Assembly: GCA_963768775.1 (NCBI GenBank)
Contig: CAVYIY010000007.1
Span: 112,297-176,296, forward strand
DNA: 64,000 nt
Direction: 5' to 3'
Source of the DNA: FEN-33 sp963768775
GTDB taxonomy: Archaea; Thermoplasmatota; Thermoplasmata; Methanomassiliicoccales; UBA472
Shown: one piece after another, positions 36,753 to 46,017 of the stretch
How positions within the stretch are numbered: position 1 is the first letter of the stretch
Layout: each line of letters begins with the position of its first letter
Translations under genes and position numbers: made by a program
The notes under the pieces: generated by a model
The model's database searches: none
Told to the model about the DNA's origin: nothing
What the model saw: the letters and a program-made list of their open reading frames with translations, nothing else

Positions 36753-37037
36753 ATGTCAAAGAAACTGGTAATCTACGAAGGAATGCTGTGCTGTTCTACG
36801 GGGATATGCGGTCCGGAGCCGAACAAGTCGCTCATCCAGCTGACTGAGGATGTGAAGCGGCTGCAGGACGAGTTCCCCGAAGCGACGATCATGAGGGCGT
36901 CCTTGTCCTTCAATGCCCAGGCATATCTGGAAGAACCTGAGGTGCTCAAGCTGGTCAAGACGAAAGGGACCGACATCCTGCCCATAACCGTGCTGAACGG
37001 GAAGATCCTGGCCAAGCAGAAGTACATGAGTCTATGA
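36753..37037 (+). CDS. arsD: ArsD arsenic metallochaperone
   Basis: 94 residues. The arsenite-binding cysteines are present: C-C (MLCCSTGICGP, Cys13/14) and Cys19, matching ArsD C12-C13-C18, then FNAQAYLEEPEVL. ArsD delivers As(III) to ArsA and can weakly repress. ATG 36753 is favoured over ATG 36744. It precedes arsA by 53 bases on the same strand. Confidence 0.9.
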   Translation: MSKKLVIYEGMLCCSTGICGPEPNKSLIQLTEDVKRLQDEFPEATIMRASLSFNAQAYLEEPEVLKLVKTKGTDILPITVLNGKILAKQKYMSL

Positions 37038-37090
37038 TGAGATGAAGGCTGCCCTCCTGGCAGCGCAGTAATATGTAGAGGAGTGAGCAA

Positions 37091-38913
37091 ATGAACACGT
37101 TGATCGAGCCAGAGAAAGGCAAGACCAAATTCATCTTCTTCAGCGGCAAGGGAGGCGTGGGAAAGAGCACCATGAGCTGTGCGACGGCGGTATGGCTCGC
37201 CCGCAAAGGCTACAAGACGCTCATCGTGACCACCGATCCGGCGCCGAACCTGGGGGACATCTTCGAGCAGGAGATAGGGCCACACGTCCGGGCCATAACC
37301 AAGGTGCCCAACCTCTCCGCCGTCGAGATCAACCCGGACGTGGCGTCCCAGGAATACCGGGAACGGATGGTCTCGCCTTTGCAGGGCATCCTAGACCAGA
37401 AGAACCTGGACGCGATGATGGAGCAACTGAAGAGCCCTTGCGTCGATGAGGTCGCCGCCTTCGACAGCTTCATCGAGTTCATGGACGACCCGAAATATGA
37501 CGCGGTCGTCTTCGATACGGCGCCGACCGGCCACACGATACGCCTGCTGGAGCTGCCCAGCGGCTGGTCCGACGGAACTGGACAAGGGCGGGTCGACCTG
37601 CATCGGACCGAGCTCCTCGCTGCAGGGTGCCAAGGTGAAGTACAAGAAGGCCATCGGCTACCTCCAGGATGGCGCGAAGACGTCGTTCATATTCGTACTA
37701 AAGCCGGAGCGGTCATCCATCGTCGAGACCAACCGGAGCATGGAGGAGCTCTCCAAGCTGGGCATCAGGACCAATTCGCTCATAATCAACGGAGTGCTTC
37801 CGGCCGAGGCGGCCACGGATGCATTCTTCAAGAAGAAGAAGGCGGAAGAGGACAGGATGCTGGCGGAGATCAAGCGCGATTTCGTGCTCAGCGAATTGCA
37901 ATACCCGCTGCAGGACACCGAGATCAATGGCGTTGATGCGCTGGAGTCTGTGGCCTCCTACCTGTTCGACAATCGCAATGTGAAGGTCAGCCATGCGCCT
38001 GAAGCGGCGCCGGCCGCTTCGACGGCGGTGAGGAGCGACCTGGACGCGGTCAGGAAGCTGCTTCGTCCCGCCAACGGCACGAGGTACCTCTTCTTCACCG
38101 GGAAAGGAGGAGTGGGCAAGAGCACTGTGGCCTGCGCGACCTCGGTATATCTGGCGGACCAGGGGCTGAGGACGTTGATCGTTACCACCGACCCAGCATC
38201 CCATCTTCAAGAGATATTCGAGCAGGAGGTCGGGCCGGTGCCCACCCCGGTCAAGGGCGTCAAGAACCTAGACGTCGCCAGGATCGACCAGAAGGTCGCG
38301 CTGGACGAATACCGGAAGAGGATCCTCGACTCAGTGAAGGACCAGCCGAAGGAGGTGCTGAAGTCGGTGGAGGAGGACCTCAACTCCCCCTGCGCCGAGG
38401 AGATGTCCGCCTTCGAGAAGTTCATGAGCTACTTCGAGCTGGAAGGCTACCAGGTCGTGATCTTCGACACCGCGCCGACCGGTCATACGCTGAGATTGCT
38501 GGAGCTGCCCTCAGATTGGAAGGGCTTCATCGACCTGGGCACGCTGGCCAAGAACACGTCCGCGGAGACGCGGAACAAGTATGCCAGCGTCATCGAGACG
38601 ATGAGGTCCAAGGACAAGAGCACCTTCGTCTTCGTCGTCTATCCGGAGTACACGCCGATCATCGAGGCATGGCGGGCGTCCCAGGAGCTGAAGAAGCAGG
38701 TGGGCATCGAGACCGCGCTCGTCGGCGGTGAACTACATCCTGCCCGAGGAGTACGGTCGCAACGCGTTCTTCGAGAGCCGGCGAAGGCAGCAGATGAAGT
38801 ACCTGCAGGAGATCGGCCCGAGGTTCAAGGTGCCGCTGTTCCTGGTGCCATTGCTCGATCATGCGCCGGAAGGAGTGAAGAACCTCAGGGCCCTGGCGAA
38901 GAAGGTCTTCTGA
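37091..38913 (+). CDS. arsA: ArsA arsenite-stimulated ATPase (two-domain), frameshifted twice
   Basis: Tandem ATPase of about 607 residues. Each half carries the P-loop SGKGGVGKST / TGKGGVGKST, TTDPA and the switch DTAPTGHT; SPCVDEV and SPCAEEM hold Cys likely to bind arsenite. The frame shifts at ~37569 (extra C, restoring GWSTELDKGG) and ~38724 (extra G, restoring VNYILPEEYGRN). Joined, the halves are equally complete, unlike bacterial ArsA-only-half proteins. No membrane pump follows, so it may serve another partner such as Acr3 elsewhere. Stop at 38911-38913. Confidence 0.9.
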
Positions 38914-38980
38914 GCAGCAGCGCGGCCGTTGTTGCCTGCGCTCGAACGCTCAGCCTCACTAGTACTGCTGTCGAGATCGG

Positions 38981-39355
38981 TCAGGCCTTGATCCAGGACC
39001 TGCCATTATCGGTCAGCGAGTAGACTCGCCACTTCTTCCTCGACAGCGAAAAGACCAGCCCCGCTTCCTCGAGGATGCTGAGATGATAGGACAGCTTGGA
39101 GTTGGAAAGCCCGGTGATCTCCTTGAGCAGGCAGGGACAGAGGTCGGTGATGAGTAGGGCGTGCATAATCTGCAGGCGAATCGGCTCGGAGAGGGCGTGG
39201 AAGATGTCAGCCTCCGTATCGAGGCTCTTCCTGTCTGGGACGTTCCGTTTCAGGCTCTCCAGCCCGCCTCTCTGCCTAACAGCCACCTCCATCTCCTCCG
39301 GCAGGTTCATGACGTCTGGGCAGCAACTTTCCTTCTTCGCTCTCCTGGTGACCAT
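38981..39355 (-). CDS. arsR: ArsR family transcriptional repressor
   Basis: 124 residues. Winged helix core FHALSEPIRLQIMHALL, then TDLCPCLL (metal site, the ArsR D-L-C-x-C type), and recognition helix LSNSKLSYHLSILEEAGLV; the basic wing ends with RKKWRVYSLT. An additional Cys pair is near the start (KESCCPDV). Repressor of arsenic genes that releases DNA with As(III). ATG 39355 is 12 bases after the arsC stop; the open frame extends to 39403. Confidence 0.9.
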   Translation of the reverse strand: MVTRRAKKESCCPDVMNLPEEMEVAVRQRGGLESLKRNVPDRKSLDTEADIFHALSEPIRLQIMHALLITDLCPCLLKEITGLSNSKLSYHLSILEEAGLVFSLSRKKWRVYSLTDNGRSWIKA

Positions 39356-39366
39356 ATCAGCATCCT

Positions 39367-39783
39367 CTATCGGTCTATCAGCACTAGATTGTCGAGTATC
39401 CACTTGTTGATGTCGTTCCTGCTCTTCCTGAAAGCCTGAAGTTTGGATTTATCTGTGCCTTCAACTGAAGCGGGGTCGTCGAAGCCGTGATAGATCTGCT
39501 CCCTGCCTCCGGGAAAGAATGGGCAGGTCTCGGCCGCGTCGGAACAGACCATCACGACATAGTCGAATCGCTGGCCATCGAACTCGTTCAGGCTCTTGGA
39601 CCTATGGCCGGAGATGTCTATGTCCATTTCTGCCATGACCTGGATGGCGAAAGGGTTCACCGGGCCAGGCTTGGTGCCGGCGCTCCTTGCCCGGAGGACC
39701 CTCGAATAGAGCGAATTAACCAGACCTTCGGCCATCTGCGATCGAGCGGAATTGCGAGTGCAAATGAACAGGACCGTCTTCAT
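39367..39783 (-). CDS. arsC: Arsenate reductase, low-molecular-weight phosphatase type
   Basis: 138 residues. LFICTRNSARSQMAEG holds the C-x5-R anion loop; CSDAAETCPFFPG contains the additional Cys pair that completes the intramolecular disulfide cascade in thioredoxin-coupled ArsC; the Asp acid is in HHGFDDPA-like HGFDDPA. Reduces arsenate to arsenite, and the nearby thioredoxin-DGC fusion may supply electrons (inference). ATG 39783 starts at the first strand. arsR follows it closely. Confidence 0.88.
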   Translation of the reverse strand: MKTVLFICTRNSARSQMAEGLVNSLYSRVLRARSAGTKPGPVNPFAIQVMAEMDIDISGHRSKSLNEFDGQRFDYVVMVCSDAAETCPFFPGGREQIYHGFDDPASVEGTDKSKLQAFRKSRNDINKWILDNLVLIDR

Positions 39784-39851
39784 TGCCCGCCTCAAGCCAA
39801 CTGGATGATGCATAACGATGGTTAGGAACTTATTTCTTCCTACGCTTCAGG

Positions 39852-40472
39852 CTACTCCATCGCCACGATGATGCGGTGCAGGATGTCGACGGTCGAGTTC
39901 AGGTTCCTCGCCGCATCCCGCAAGTGATGATAGACCTCGCGCTTCTTCATCGCCGTGATCGCGTCATCCTTCTGGAAGACCAGCGACATGGACTCGACGT
40001 AGGTTACCTCGACGTCGCGGGCATGCTTGCGTATCTCGCGAATCATGCCCGGGGCATCTTTGACGGTGCTATGCATCATATGCACCCCGCTCACCAAGAC
40101 TATCATCCCCTCAAGGAGGGAATGGGCCATCCCGCGGATCGCTGGATCGGGCTCGACTTTGAAGGCGGCCATCTCTATGGCGGTGGAGAGGGAGAAGTTC
40201 AGCACCTGGTCCATCTGCCTGGAAATGCTATAGATGTCCTGGCGGTCGAAGGGGGTGGAGAATGCCTCCTGCAGCAGCTGCTCCATCTCATGTCTGATCT
40301 GGTCCGCCTTCTTCTCGCTGGCGGCGATCTTGTCGATCGGCGCACCGTTGTCCTGCTTCAGCCACTCCGCGAGCTCCCTCAGCCCATTCACGGTCTCATT
40401 TGCCTGGTTCTCGAGCATGCCATTGAAGTCGTACCTGGTCGGGAACAGTCTGTCACCTAGCTTCGCTTTCAT
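39852..40472 (-). CDS. DUF47/PhoU-like phosphate transport accessory protein
   Basis: 206 residues (or 216 from GTG 40502). All-helical PhoU-like fold: RLFPTRYDFNGML, AASEKKADQIRHEMEQLL, and RDAARNLNSTVDILHRII at the end. Usually paired with a Pit transporter as its regulator; here its start overlaps or closely follows the transporter stop (GTGA at 40499-40502), so the two are coupled. Start choice is uncertain. Confidence 0.85.
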   Translation of the reverse strand: MKAKLGDRLFPTRYDFNGMLENQANETVNGLRELAEWLKQDNGAPIDKIAASEKKADQIRHEMEQLLQEAFSTPFDRQDIYSISRQMDQVLNFSLSTAIEMAAFKVEPDPAIRGMAHSLLEGMIVLVSGVHMMHSTVKDAPGMIREIRKHARDVEVTYVESMSLVFQKDDAITAMKKREVYHHLRDAARNLNSTVDILHRIIVAME

Positions 40473-40498
40473 CGAATGGTTCTCTTCGGTCAGCGGAT

Positions 40499-41546
40499 TC
40501 ACCCCCCTATTGTGATTGCCTTAATGACTAAGAATATGACGCCCGAGATCGCAGCGCACACGGGCATGGTTACGAACCAGGAGAGCAGCATCTGCCTTCC
40601 CACCCGCCAGTCGGACCATCTTGGCGTTCTCCGCCGCCCCGACCCCGATGACGCTGGAGGACACGACCTGAGACGTTGACACCGGCGCACCCACCGCGGT
40701 GGAGATCAGGATAGACATAGCGGAAGAGACCTGCGAATCGAGGCTGTGCATCGGCTTTAGCGGGTAGATCCCCCGGCCCAAGGTCTTCTGAATGCTCCAA
40801 CCGCCTTTCAGCGTGCCAACGGCGATGCACAGGGCGCAGGCGACCCTGGCCCAGTCCGGCACCCCGGCGCTGGACGTGTACCCCGCTCCCAGGATCGCCA
40901 GGGCGATTATGGCCATCTGCTTCTGGGTGTCGTTGGCGCCATGGGCGAATGCGAGAAGCCCCGCCGTAATCCACTGCGCCTTCCTGATCGGCCGGTTAAT
41001 GCGCCGGTTGGCGTTCCGGAGGAGCAAGCGGGTCAGCTTCAATGCCAGATAGCCTCCGAAGAAGCCGATCGCGACGGAGACGAGGAGGAAGACGAAAATC
41101 TTCATCACCCCGACCAGCGCCAGCGACGGGCCGAAGAGCTCGTCTGCCCCCCAGTAGATGCTCCCCAGGCCTCCCGCCGCTATCCCCGCCCCGATCAGCC
41201 CCCCGATCATCGCGTCGGTGGAGGAGGACGGCAACCCCAGCCTGGAGCTCATGACGTTCCAGGCGATGGCGGAGAAGGCCGTGGCGAAGAGGATGAGCAC
41301 GAGCAAGTCGCCGCCATACGGCCCCACAATGCTCCGAACCGTGAGCGCAATGGCGCTCCCTCCCAGGATCGCTCCGAAGAAGCCGACGACCGAGGCGAAG
41401 ATGACCGCTCCCCGCGGGGTGGCCGCTTGGCAGGCGATGATGGTGGCGACCAGTGACCCTGAATCGTTGGCCCCGTTGGTGAAGGCGTAGGCCAGCGCGA
41501 AGAGGATCACGATCATTGTCACGATCACGAGGACGGTGGGGTCCAT
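40499..41546 (-). CDS. Pit-family inorganic phosphate transporter, frameshifted
   Basis: Integral membrane phosphate:cation symporter, about 349 residues joined. The two PiT repeats have AFTNGANDSGS near the N-terminus and AFAHGANDTQKQ in the second half; about 10 helices. After ~residue 315 (AAENAKMVR), a one-base shift near 40606 restores WRVGRQMLLSWFVTMPVCAAI and a proper last helix ending IKAITIGG. It also carries arsenate, so its location beside the ars cluster may matter. Confidence 0.87.
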
Positions 41547-41713
41547 CTGTAAGGCACGAGAGAGTCCAAAGGATATAATCGCTCAGTCGGCGGCGTCGTT
41601 TCGTCATGCCCCATGCCCCCGGAGATTTCCATGGCGGTCGCTTCAGGAGTCCGCATCGTCCAGCAATCCATTATGTACCAGTTCATGCCACTTTCTTCAA
41701 GAAGGCGAATGCA

Positions 41714-41974
41714 ATGTTCGGCAGAAGGCAAGAGATAAGGGAGAGGCTCAAGTAGCTCGTCCAGCTATTCAAGATCAAGGGTGCTCTATCCCCAGAGACG
41801 GCGATGACGGCAAAGGACCTGGGGCTCCCGCCCCGGTTCGACGAGGCCATGCATCGGAGGCTGGGCCGGACCGGCATCTTCTTAGAAGTCAACGGCAGGT
41901 ACTACCTTTCCAAGCAGCGCCTGGCCGAGGCGAAGACGAAACTTGAGGAACGGCGGCAGAGCAAGGGGATCTAG
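41714..41974 (+). CDS. Small basic protein interrupted by in-frame TAG
   Basis: Reads as 86 codons: MFGRRQEIRERLK, TAG, LVQLFKIKGALSPET...LGLPPRFDEAM...RTGIFLEVNGRYYLSKQRL and on to TAG. The TAG at 41753-41755 replaces what is probably a Glu (GAG). A GAAGG ribosome site precedes the ATG. The C-terminal half is strongly protein-like, with the P-P-R-F and G-R-Y-Y-L segments. Either nonsense mutation, sequencing error or readthrough. Family not recognised. Confidence 0.55.
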
Positions 41975-42000
41975 CTGAGCGGGTGCCAGGAAAACACTCC

Positions 42001-42621
42001 TTAGGAAAGGCGGCGAGTGCCGAAGACTATGGATGCGATCAATGGCACTATCCAGAAATAGAACCGGAGCGGCGTGCCGAGAAGCCGGAGAGCCCAGAAC
42101 TGCGGAAGTATCGTCAGAAGGAATAAGACGCCCCAGAGCACCGAGTAGTCCCTGAGCCGTCTATACTTGCCCAACGAGTCCGAAGGCATCGAATCCGTCC
42201 CCTCCATCGTCACCTGATGCGTCAGGACCGCCAGTATGAACATCATCGCCGCCATGTCGATGGCGTAGAGTATGCTGGAGTAATCGAGCAGGCCGCCGCC
42301 CCCCATCGCCGTGTGGGTGTCGACCTGGTTGAGCAGGTAAGGCTCCAGCGAGACGCAGAAGAGCAGGACTATGTTGAGGACGAGGGAGCCTCGAGTCTCG
42401 ATCTTCAGCACCTCCATGAGATTCGTATAACGGCTCCAGACCGAGATCAGGATCAGGAAGCTGAACCCGAATTCGAGTACATCCGCTTGGAGCGCGCCAG
42501 TAGTGCTCGGAGGGTTGGCAAACAGTGAGATCGCTCCGATGGAAAGCGCAAGGCCGAATACGAGGTCCGAAAGGGATTCGATCCTCGATTTCGAGTCGGC
42601 CTTGTTATTGCCATTGGTCAA
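42001..42621 (-). CDS. TMEM175-like (DUF1211) membrane protein
   Basis: 206 residues with about six transmembrane helices. The first helix has RIESLSDLVFGLALSI, matching the R-x3-(F/L)SD-x-(V/I)-F hallmark of TMEM175/DUF1211 potassium-channel-like proteins; two later regions lack the second copy of that motif. No ion selectivity can be read. Between the small protein at 41714 and an intergenic region. Confidence 0.75.
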   Translation of the reverse strand: MTNGNNKADSKSRIESLSDLVFGLALSIGAISLFANPPSTTGALQADVLEFGFSFLILISVWSRYTNLMEVLKIETRGSLVLNIVLLFCVSLEPYLLNQVDTHTAMGGGGLLDYSSILYAIDMAAMMFILAVLTHQVTMEGTDSMPSDSLGKYRRLRDYSVLWGVLFLLTILPQFWALRLLGTPLRFYFWIVPLIASIVFGTRRLS

Positions 42622-42854
42622 GATGCCTTACCCCTCTGCTCGTTTCTTGGAGTCGAATTCGTGGTATTTGTCTGTTCGCATCTGAAGGCCATATTAAATC
42701 ATTAGGAATTAGCGCATTGCGCACGAATGGGTATTGACTCATGGAACGACACTTGTATGGCAACTGGTGCCAGATTCAGCAGCAATAGATGGAACGACTG
42801 ATAACGATACATCATCGCGCTGCGATATTGCCAGCTAGAAGCAGTCAAGCATCG

Positions 42855-43120
42855 TGGTGGGGAAAATGTGGCACGGGATCTCGGCAACTCGCCTGGCGCC
42901 TGCCCGCTCGTCCTTGGATTGGCAGGAGTGCAAGGGAAGGTGGCAATCGGCGCGGCGGACAGCGGCAAGCCGCCGGTGACGCAACCCGGGTGGCAGCCTC
43001 AAGAGAACTCAGGGCAGTTCCCGAGCTGCCACGAACAGACCGGGGGCTTGCCATTCGGTGACAACTGCGGAAGAGGTTGCCTTAAGCAGCACCGCCTGGA
43101 TGCCATCATCCCCTGCCGGT
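42855..43120. other. GC-rich candidate structured RNA element
   Basis: In a 550-base gap (42622-43171), a GC-rich block is flanked by AT-rich DNA. It contains an exact 8-base-pair stem (GTGGCAGC 42990-42997 with GCTGCCAC 43025-43032) enclosing a 3-bp GGG/CCC hairpin, and GGCGG/CCGCC (42954-42958 with 42970-42974). Open frames over it look non-coding. It could be an RNA or a leader for the gene at 43172. I could not assign it to RNase P, SRP RNA or any riboswitch. Confidence 0.35.
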
Positions 43121-43171
43121 AGAAATCGATATTAACCCGTTCATTGCTAGATTATTCTAGGGTGAATCGCA

Positions 43172-43483
43172 GTGACCGACGACCACAATCGTGCCTATGT
43201 GCTTGTAGCGATCCAACCGGGCAGGGAGCAGGAGTTTGCCAATGAAGTCGTTTCGAAGAGGCTGATCAACGACCCCAAGGTCGAGAGGATAGACTTCGTG
43301 CATGGCAACTTCGACTTCATCATCGCGCTCAATGGAACCTCGCAAGACATCGACAGCCGGATCCTGAAGATCAGGTTGCTGCCTTATGTCCAGAGGACGG
43401 AGACGCTGATCCCTTTCCAGATGCTGAATTGGGAAGAGATCCTCAAGAAGATTGAACTGGACTACCAGATGCAGCATTCGTGA
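43172..43483 (+). CDS. Stand-alone Lrp/AsnC effector-binding (RAM) domain
   Basis: 103 residues with the ferredoxin-like ligand domain only: RAYVLVAIQPGREQEFANEVV, VERIDFVHGNFDFIIALNG and ILKIRLLPYVQRTETLIPF. The usual helix-turn-helix is missing, as in archaeal stand-alone RAM modules that bind amino acids and partner with full-length Lrp. The upstream GC-rich element may be its leader. GTG 43172 is the start. Confidence 0.87.
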   Translation: MTDDHNRAYVLVAIQPGREQEFANEVVSKRLINDPKVERIDFVHGNFDFIIALNGTSQDIDSRILKIRLLPYVQRTETLIPFQMLNWEEILKKIELDYQMQHS

Positions 43484-43541
43484 TCGATGAATTCGCAGAT
43501 GTGACGGATCGATTAGAGCGCAAGCGCAAGAGCTCCGATGC

Positions 43542-43726
43542 TTGCTGGATATCGGTTCATTTCGGGGCATTGTGGCTGTAATTGTAGGCATCATCCTACT
43601 CACTGGGGCGTTCTATGTCATCCCCGTCTTTGGGAAGTACTTGGACAGCCTCGGCAAATGGCTTGGAGGATTCCAGACGATATTGGCATCATAGCGATCA
43701 TTATTGGAATCTGGGGACTCCTCTGA
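43542..43726 (+). CDS. Small two-helix membrane protein, frameshifted
   Basis: TTG 43542 opens LLDIGSFRGIVAVIVGIILL, one helix, then FGKYLDSLGKWLGGFQ. Near 43678 the frame must shift to read DIGIIAIIIGIWGLL, a second short helix ending at TGA 43724-43726. Joined, about 61 residues. This is a common archaeal micro-membrane-protein shape, but no family is known to me. Confidence 0.4.
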
Positions 43727-43834
43727 AGAAGGATATTGCCTGGTCGCCTAGGCCCTCACCCAAGTGAGGACCCCGCATCTTTTTCCTTTGAGGACCCATC
43801 CGTACACACCTGGTTCTTCCAAATCATTCAGCTC

Positions 43835-44467
43835 TCAGTTGCTTATGAGCGGCGCCTGCCGCAGGTACATCGAATCTCTCGCTCGCTTGAGCATAAAACT
43901 AGCGATGTCCACGCGGGCTATCTTAAGCCCTACCTCTCCTCGGCCCTTGTAGCCCGCTCTGACCTTTCCAGACCTGGGGCTGTTGTTGAGCAGGGACAAG
44001 CGCACCATGGTCCAATCGAGATCCGACCTGCGCACCGCCTGCGCCGTGCTGATGATCTCCTCATATGCCGGATGGATCAGGAACTTGACTATCCCCACCA
44101 GGACCTTGAACTTGAGGTCGGGCTCATCGTTCGGGTCTTTGGCGCTGGCCGTGGAGGTGACGATTAATCGACGCACGCTGTGATTCCTCATGGCCTCAAT
44201 GATGTTCTGGGTGCCTTCAGTGATCGGCTTGGCCTTCGAACCGCCCCTCGGACCGAGAACGCTGATGACGGCGTCCGCCCCGCTCACCGCTCGCTCTATC
44301 CCCTCCCGGTCGCTCAGCTCCCCGCGAACCACGGTCAGGCGCTCATGCTTCTCCGCCAGCTTGGACGGGTTTCGAACGTATGCGACGACCTGATCTCCGG
44401 CCTCAAGCGCCTGCTTGACTACTTGCCTACCGGTTCCCCCTGTCGCCCCAAAGACCGTTATCTTCAT
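43835..44467 (-). CDS. NAD(P)-binding atypical SDR (NmrA/YwnB-like)
   Basis: 210 residues. Rossmann GATGGTGRQVVKQAL at the start, DAVISVLGPRGG, and RLIVTSTASAKD; no catalytic Y-x3-K in the classical position (YEEIIS at that region), as in atypical NmrA-like proteins that sense NAD(P)H or reduce unknown substrates. ATG 44467 precedes the first strand. Confidence 0.86.
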   Translation of the reverse strand: MKITVFGATGGTGRQVVKQALEAGDQVVAYVRNPSKLAEKHERLTVVRGELSDREGIERAVSGADAVISVLGPRGGSKAKPITEGTQNIIEAMRNHSVRRLIVTSTASAKDPNDEPDLKFKVLVGIVKFLIHPAYEEIISTAQAVRRSDLDWTMVRLSLLNNSPRSGKVRAGYKGRGEVGLKIARVDIASFMLKRARDSMYLRQAPLISN

Positions 44468-44648
44468 CCGATAGTCTCGATGGTTTTCCATGATTAAATC
44501 ATTGCTGGCCTTGATATTCATCCTACGATCGAGAGGCGAAAAGGCGCAGGTTCAACACCACCTCATTTTCGAGCTGGCTGTGCACGATACTCGGCCTAGG
44601 TACATTATTAATACCGGGGGTTCAAGAGTCGCACCTAAGGGTGAGAAG

Positions 44649-45044
44649 GTGAGCTTCGTCGAGGTAGCCAAGACCCAGGATATTCCAGCAGGCAAGATGA
44701 AACATTATGAGGTGAACGGAAAAGAGATATTCCTGGCGAATGTGGCCGGTGAGTTCTTCGCCGCGAGCGATAGATGCCCACATGCCAACGCGCGGCTCTC
44801 CATGGGCAAGCTCGAAGGGAAGGCCATCATCTGCCCCTTGCACTTCGCGCGCTACGACGTCACGTCCGGAGAGCTATTGTCAGGGCCAGCGGAGATGCAG
44901 ATGGGAGACATGAGCAAGCTGCCGCCGGAGTTCGCGCAGACGATGGCGCGCATGGGCGAGATCATAGCGAAGATCAAGACCTATGACCTCCGGGTGTATC
45001 CGGTGAAGATTCGCGGGACCAGCATCCTGGTGAATGTTCACTAG
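44649..45044 (+). CDS. Rieske [2Fe-2S] ferredoxin-like protein
   Basis: 131 residues. The cluster ligands are C-P-H (DRCPHANARLS) and C-P-L-H (IICPLHFARYD), 20 residues apart as in Rieske domains; the rest includes GKMKHYEVNGKEIFLANV and a C-terminal PVKIRGTSILVNV strand. Probably an electron carrier for an oxygenase or other reductase, soluble. GTG 44649 has AAGGGTGA upstream; the open frame starts at 44490. Confidence 0.87.
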   Translation: MSFVEVAKTQDIPAGKMKHYEVNGKEIFLANVAGEFFAASDRCPHANARLSMGKLEGKAIICPLHFARYDVTSGELLSGPAEMQMGDMSKLPPEFAQTMARMGEIIAKIKTYDLRVYPVKIRGTSILVNVH

Positions 45045-45195
45045 ACCGAACATGCATCTGGGCCGCACCGGATTCGATACTGCTGCTCCGCCAAGGATTT
45101 CCGGTCGAACCAGTCTGGATGCGGATGAGGTTCTGATCAACGTCCAAACGAAATACCGTCTGGGAGGGCATCTGCATGTCCCGAGGTGAGAATTG

Positions 45196-45516
45196 ATGAG
45201 CATGTTCGCGACAGTCTTTGTCACCGTTCCGAATGAGGAGACGGCGGCAGCGATCGGCACCGATCTGGTGGAGAGGAAATTGGCCGCTTGCGCCAACTAT
45301 TTTCCCTGTCGATCGGTCTACCGATGGAGGGGCAGGACCGAGAAGGACGGCGAGGTCATCCTGCTGCTGAAGATACGCTCGTTGGATTTCCAATTGGTGA
45401 CCAAATCCATATTGTCCCTGCATCCAGATGGGGTGCCGTGCATAGTGAAGGAGGATCTCGCCGATGGTTATCCGCCTTATCTGAATTGGCTCTTGGAGTC
45501 AACTGACCGCCTCTGA
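45196..45516 (+). CDS. cutA: CutA-like divalent cation tolerance protein
   Basis: 107 residues, the trimeric ferredoxin-like CutA1 fold. Sequence blocks match: VTVPNEETAAAIG, LVERKLAACANYFP, SVYRWRGRTEKDGEVILLLKI and C-terminal YPPYLNWLLEST. Function is unclear in the family but it is linked to metal tolerance. ATG 45196 follows GAGGTGA. Confidence 0.9.
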   Translation: MSMFATVFVTVPNEETAAAIGTDLVERKLAACANYFPCRSVYRWRGRTEKDGEVILLLKIRSLDFQLVTKSILSLHPDGVPCIVKEDLADGYPPYLNWLLESTDRL

Positions 45517-45600
45517 TCACGAGAACTACATCTAAGCAGGCCATTCAATGCTGACCTCCTGGCATAATCTTCATCTACGCCATCCTGACTAATCGGCCTC

Positions 45601-45966
45601 ATGCCGCCAATGAAGAAGGGTTCGTGGCCCAAGCCATCGATGGAATTGACTGAGCTGCTGGATCAACATGTCTCTCGATTCGAAGCGGAGAAGAGGAAGA
45701 TGTTTGGGGCACCCTGCTACTTCGTTCGTGGGAACATGTTCGCGGGAATCTTCTCCAACGTGCTGTTCGCTCGATTCTCAATTCAGGATAGGGAGCGTTT
45801 GGACAAAGAGCAACTCGGCGAATTCTTTGAACCGGTTCAAGGACGCAGGATGACCGAGTACCGAACCTTGGCGAAAGGGGTTTTAGAGGATCCAGAGGCT
45901 CTCGATGCCTGGTTGGGGATATCCTATGCTTATGTCTCATCCTTGAAACCGAAGAAGAAAAAATAG
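45601..45966 (+). CDS. TfoX N-terminal domain protein
   Basis: 121 residues. ELLDQHVSRFEAEKRKMFGAPCYFVRGNMFAGIF and LFARFSIQDRERL are the TfoX_N core; a Lys-rich end (KPKKKK) follows. Only the N-terminal half of bacterial competence protein TfoX is present, so it is not a competence regulator here. Function unknown. Confidence 0.85.
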   Translation: MPPMKKGSWPKPSMELTELLDQHVSRFEAEKRKMFGAPCYFVRGNMFAGIFSNVLFARFSIQDRERLDKEQLGEFFEPVQGRRMTEYRTLAKGVLEDPEALDAWLGISYAYVSSLKPKKKK

Positions 45967-46017
45967 GCGGCTAAGTAGGGCATCGCCTAGCTTCTGCAAA
46001 GCCTATCTGTAGGACAA

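Noticed and set aside
914..41755. Pyrrolysine use at the two TAG codons
   Set aside because: No methylamine methyltransferase or pyl gene is in the window, and the general indel load makes sequence error or mutation more likely; kept only as a check to run.
42901..43060. Resemblance to cobalamin riboswitch or RNase P RNA
   Set aside because: Short matches such as AAGGGAA and ACAGACC are present but not in the required order or spacing, and conserved partner segments are missing.
42789..43122. Two open frames across the GC-rich element
   Set aside because: Arg/Gly/Pro-rich low-complexity products without domain features; stems suggest RNA instead.
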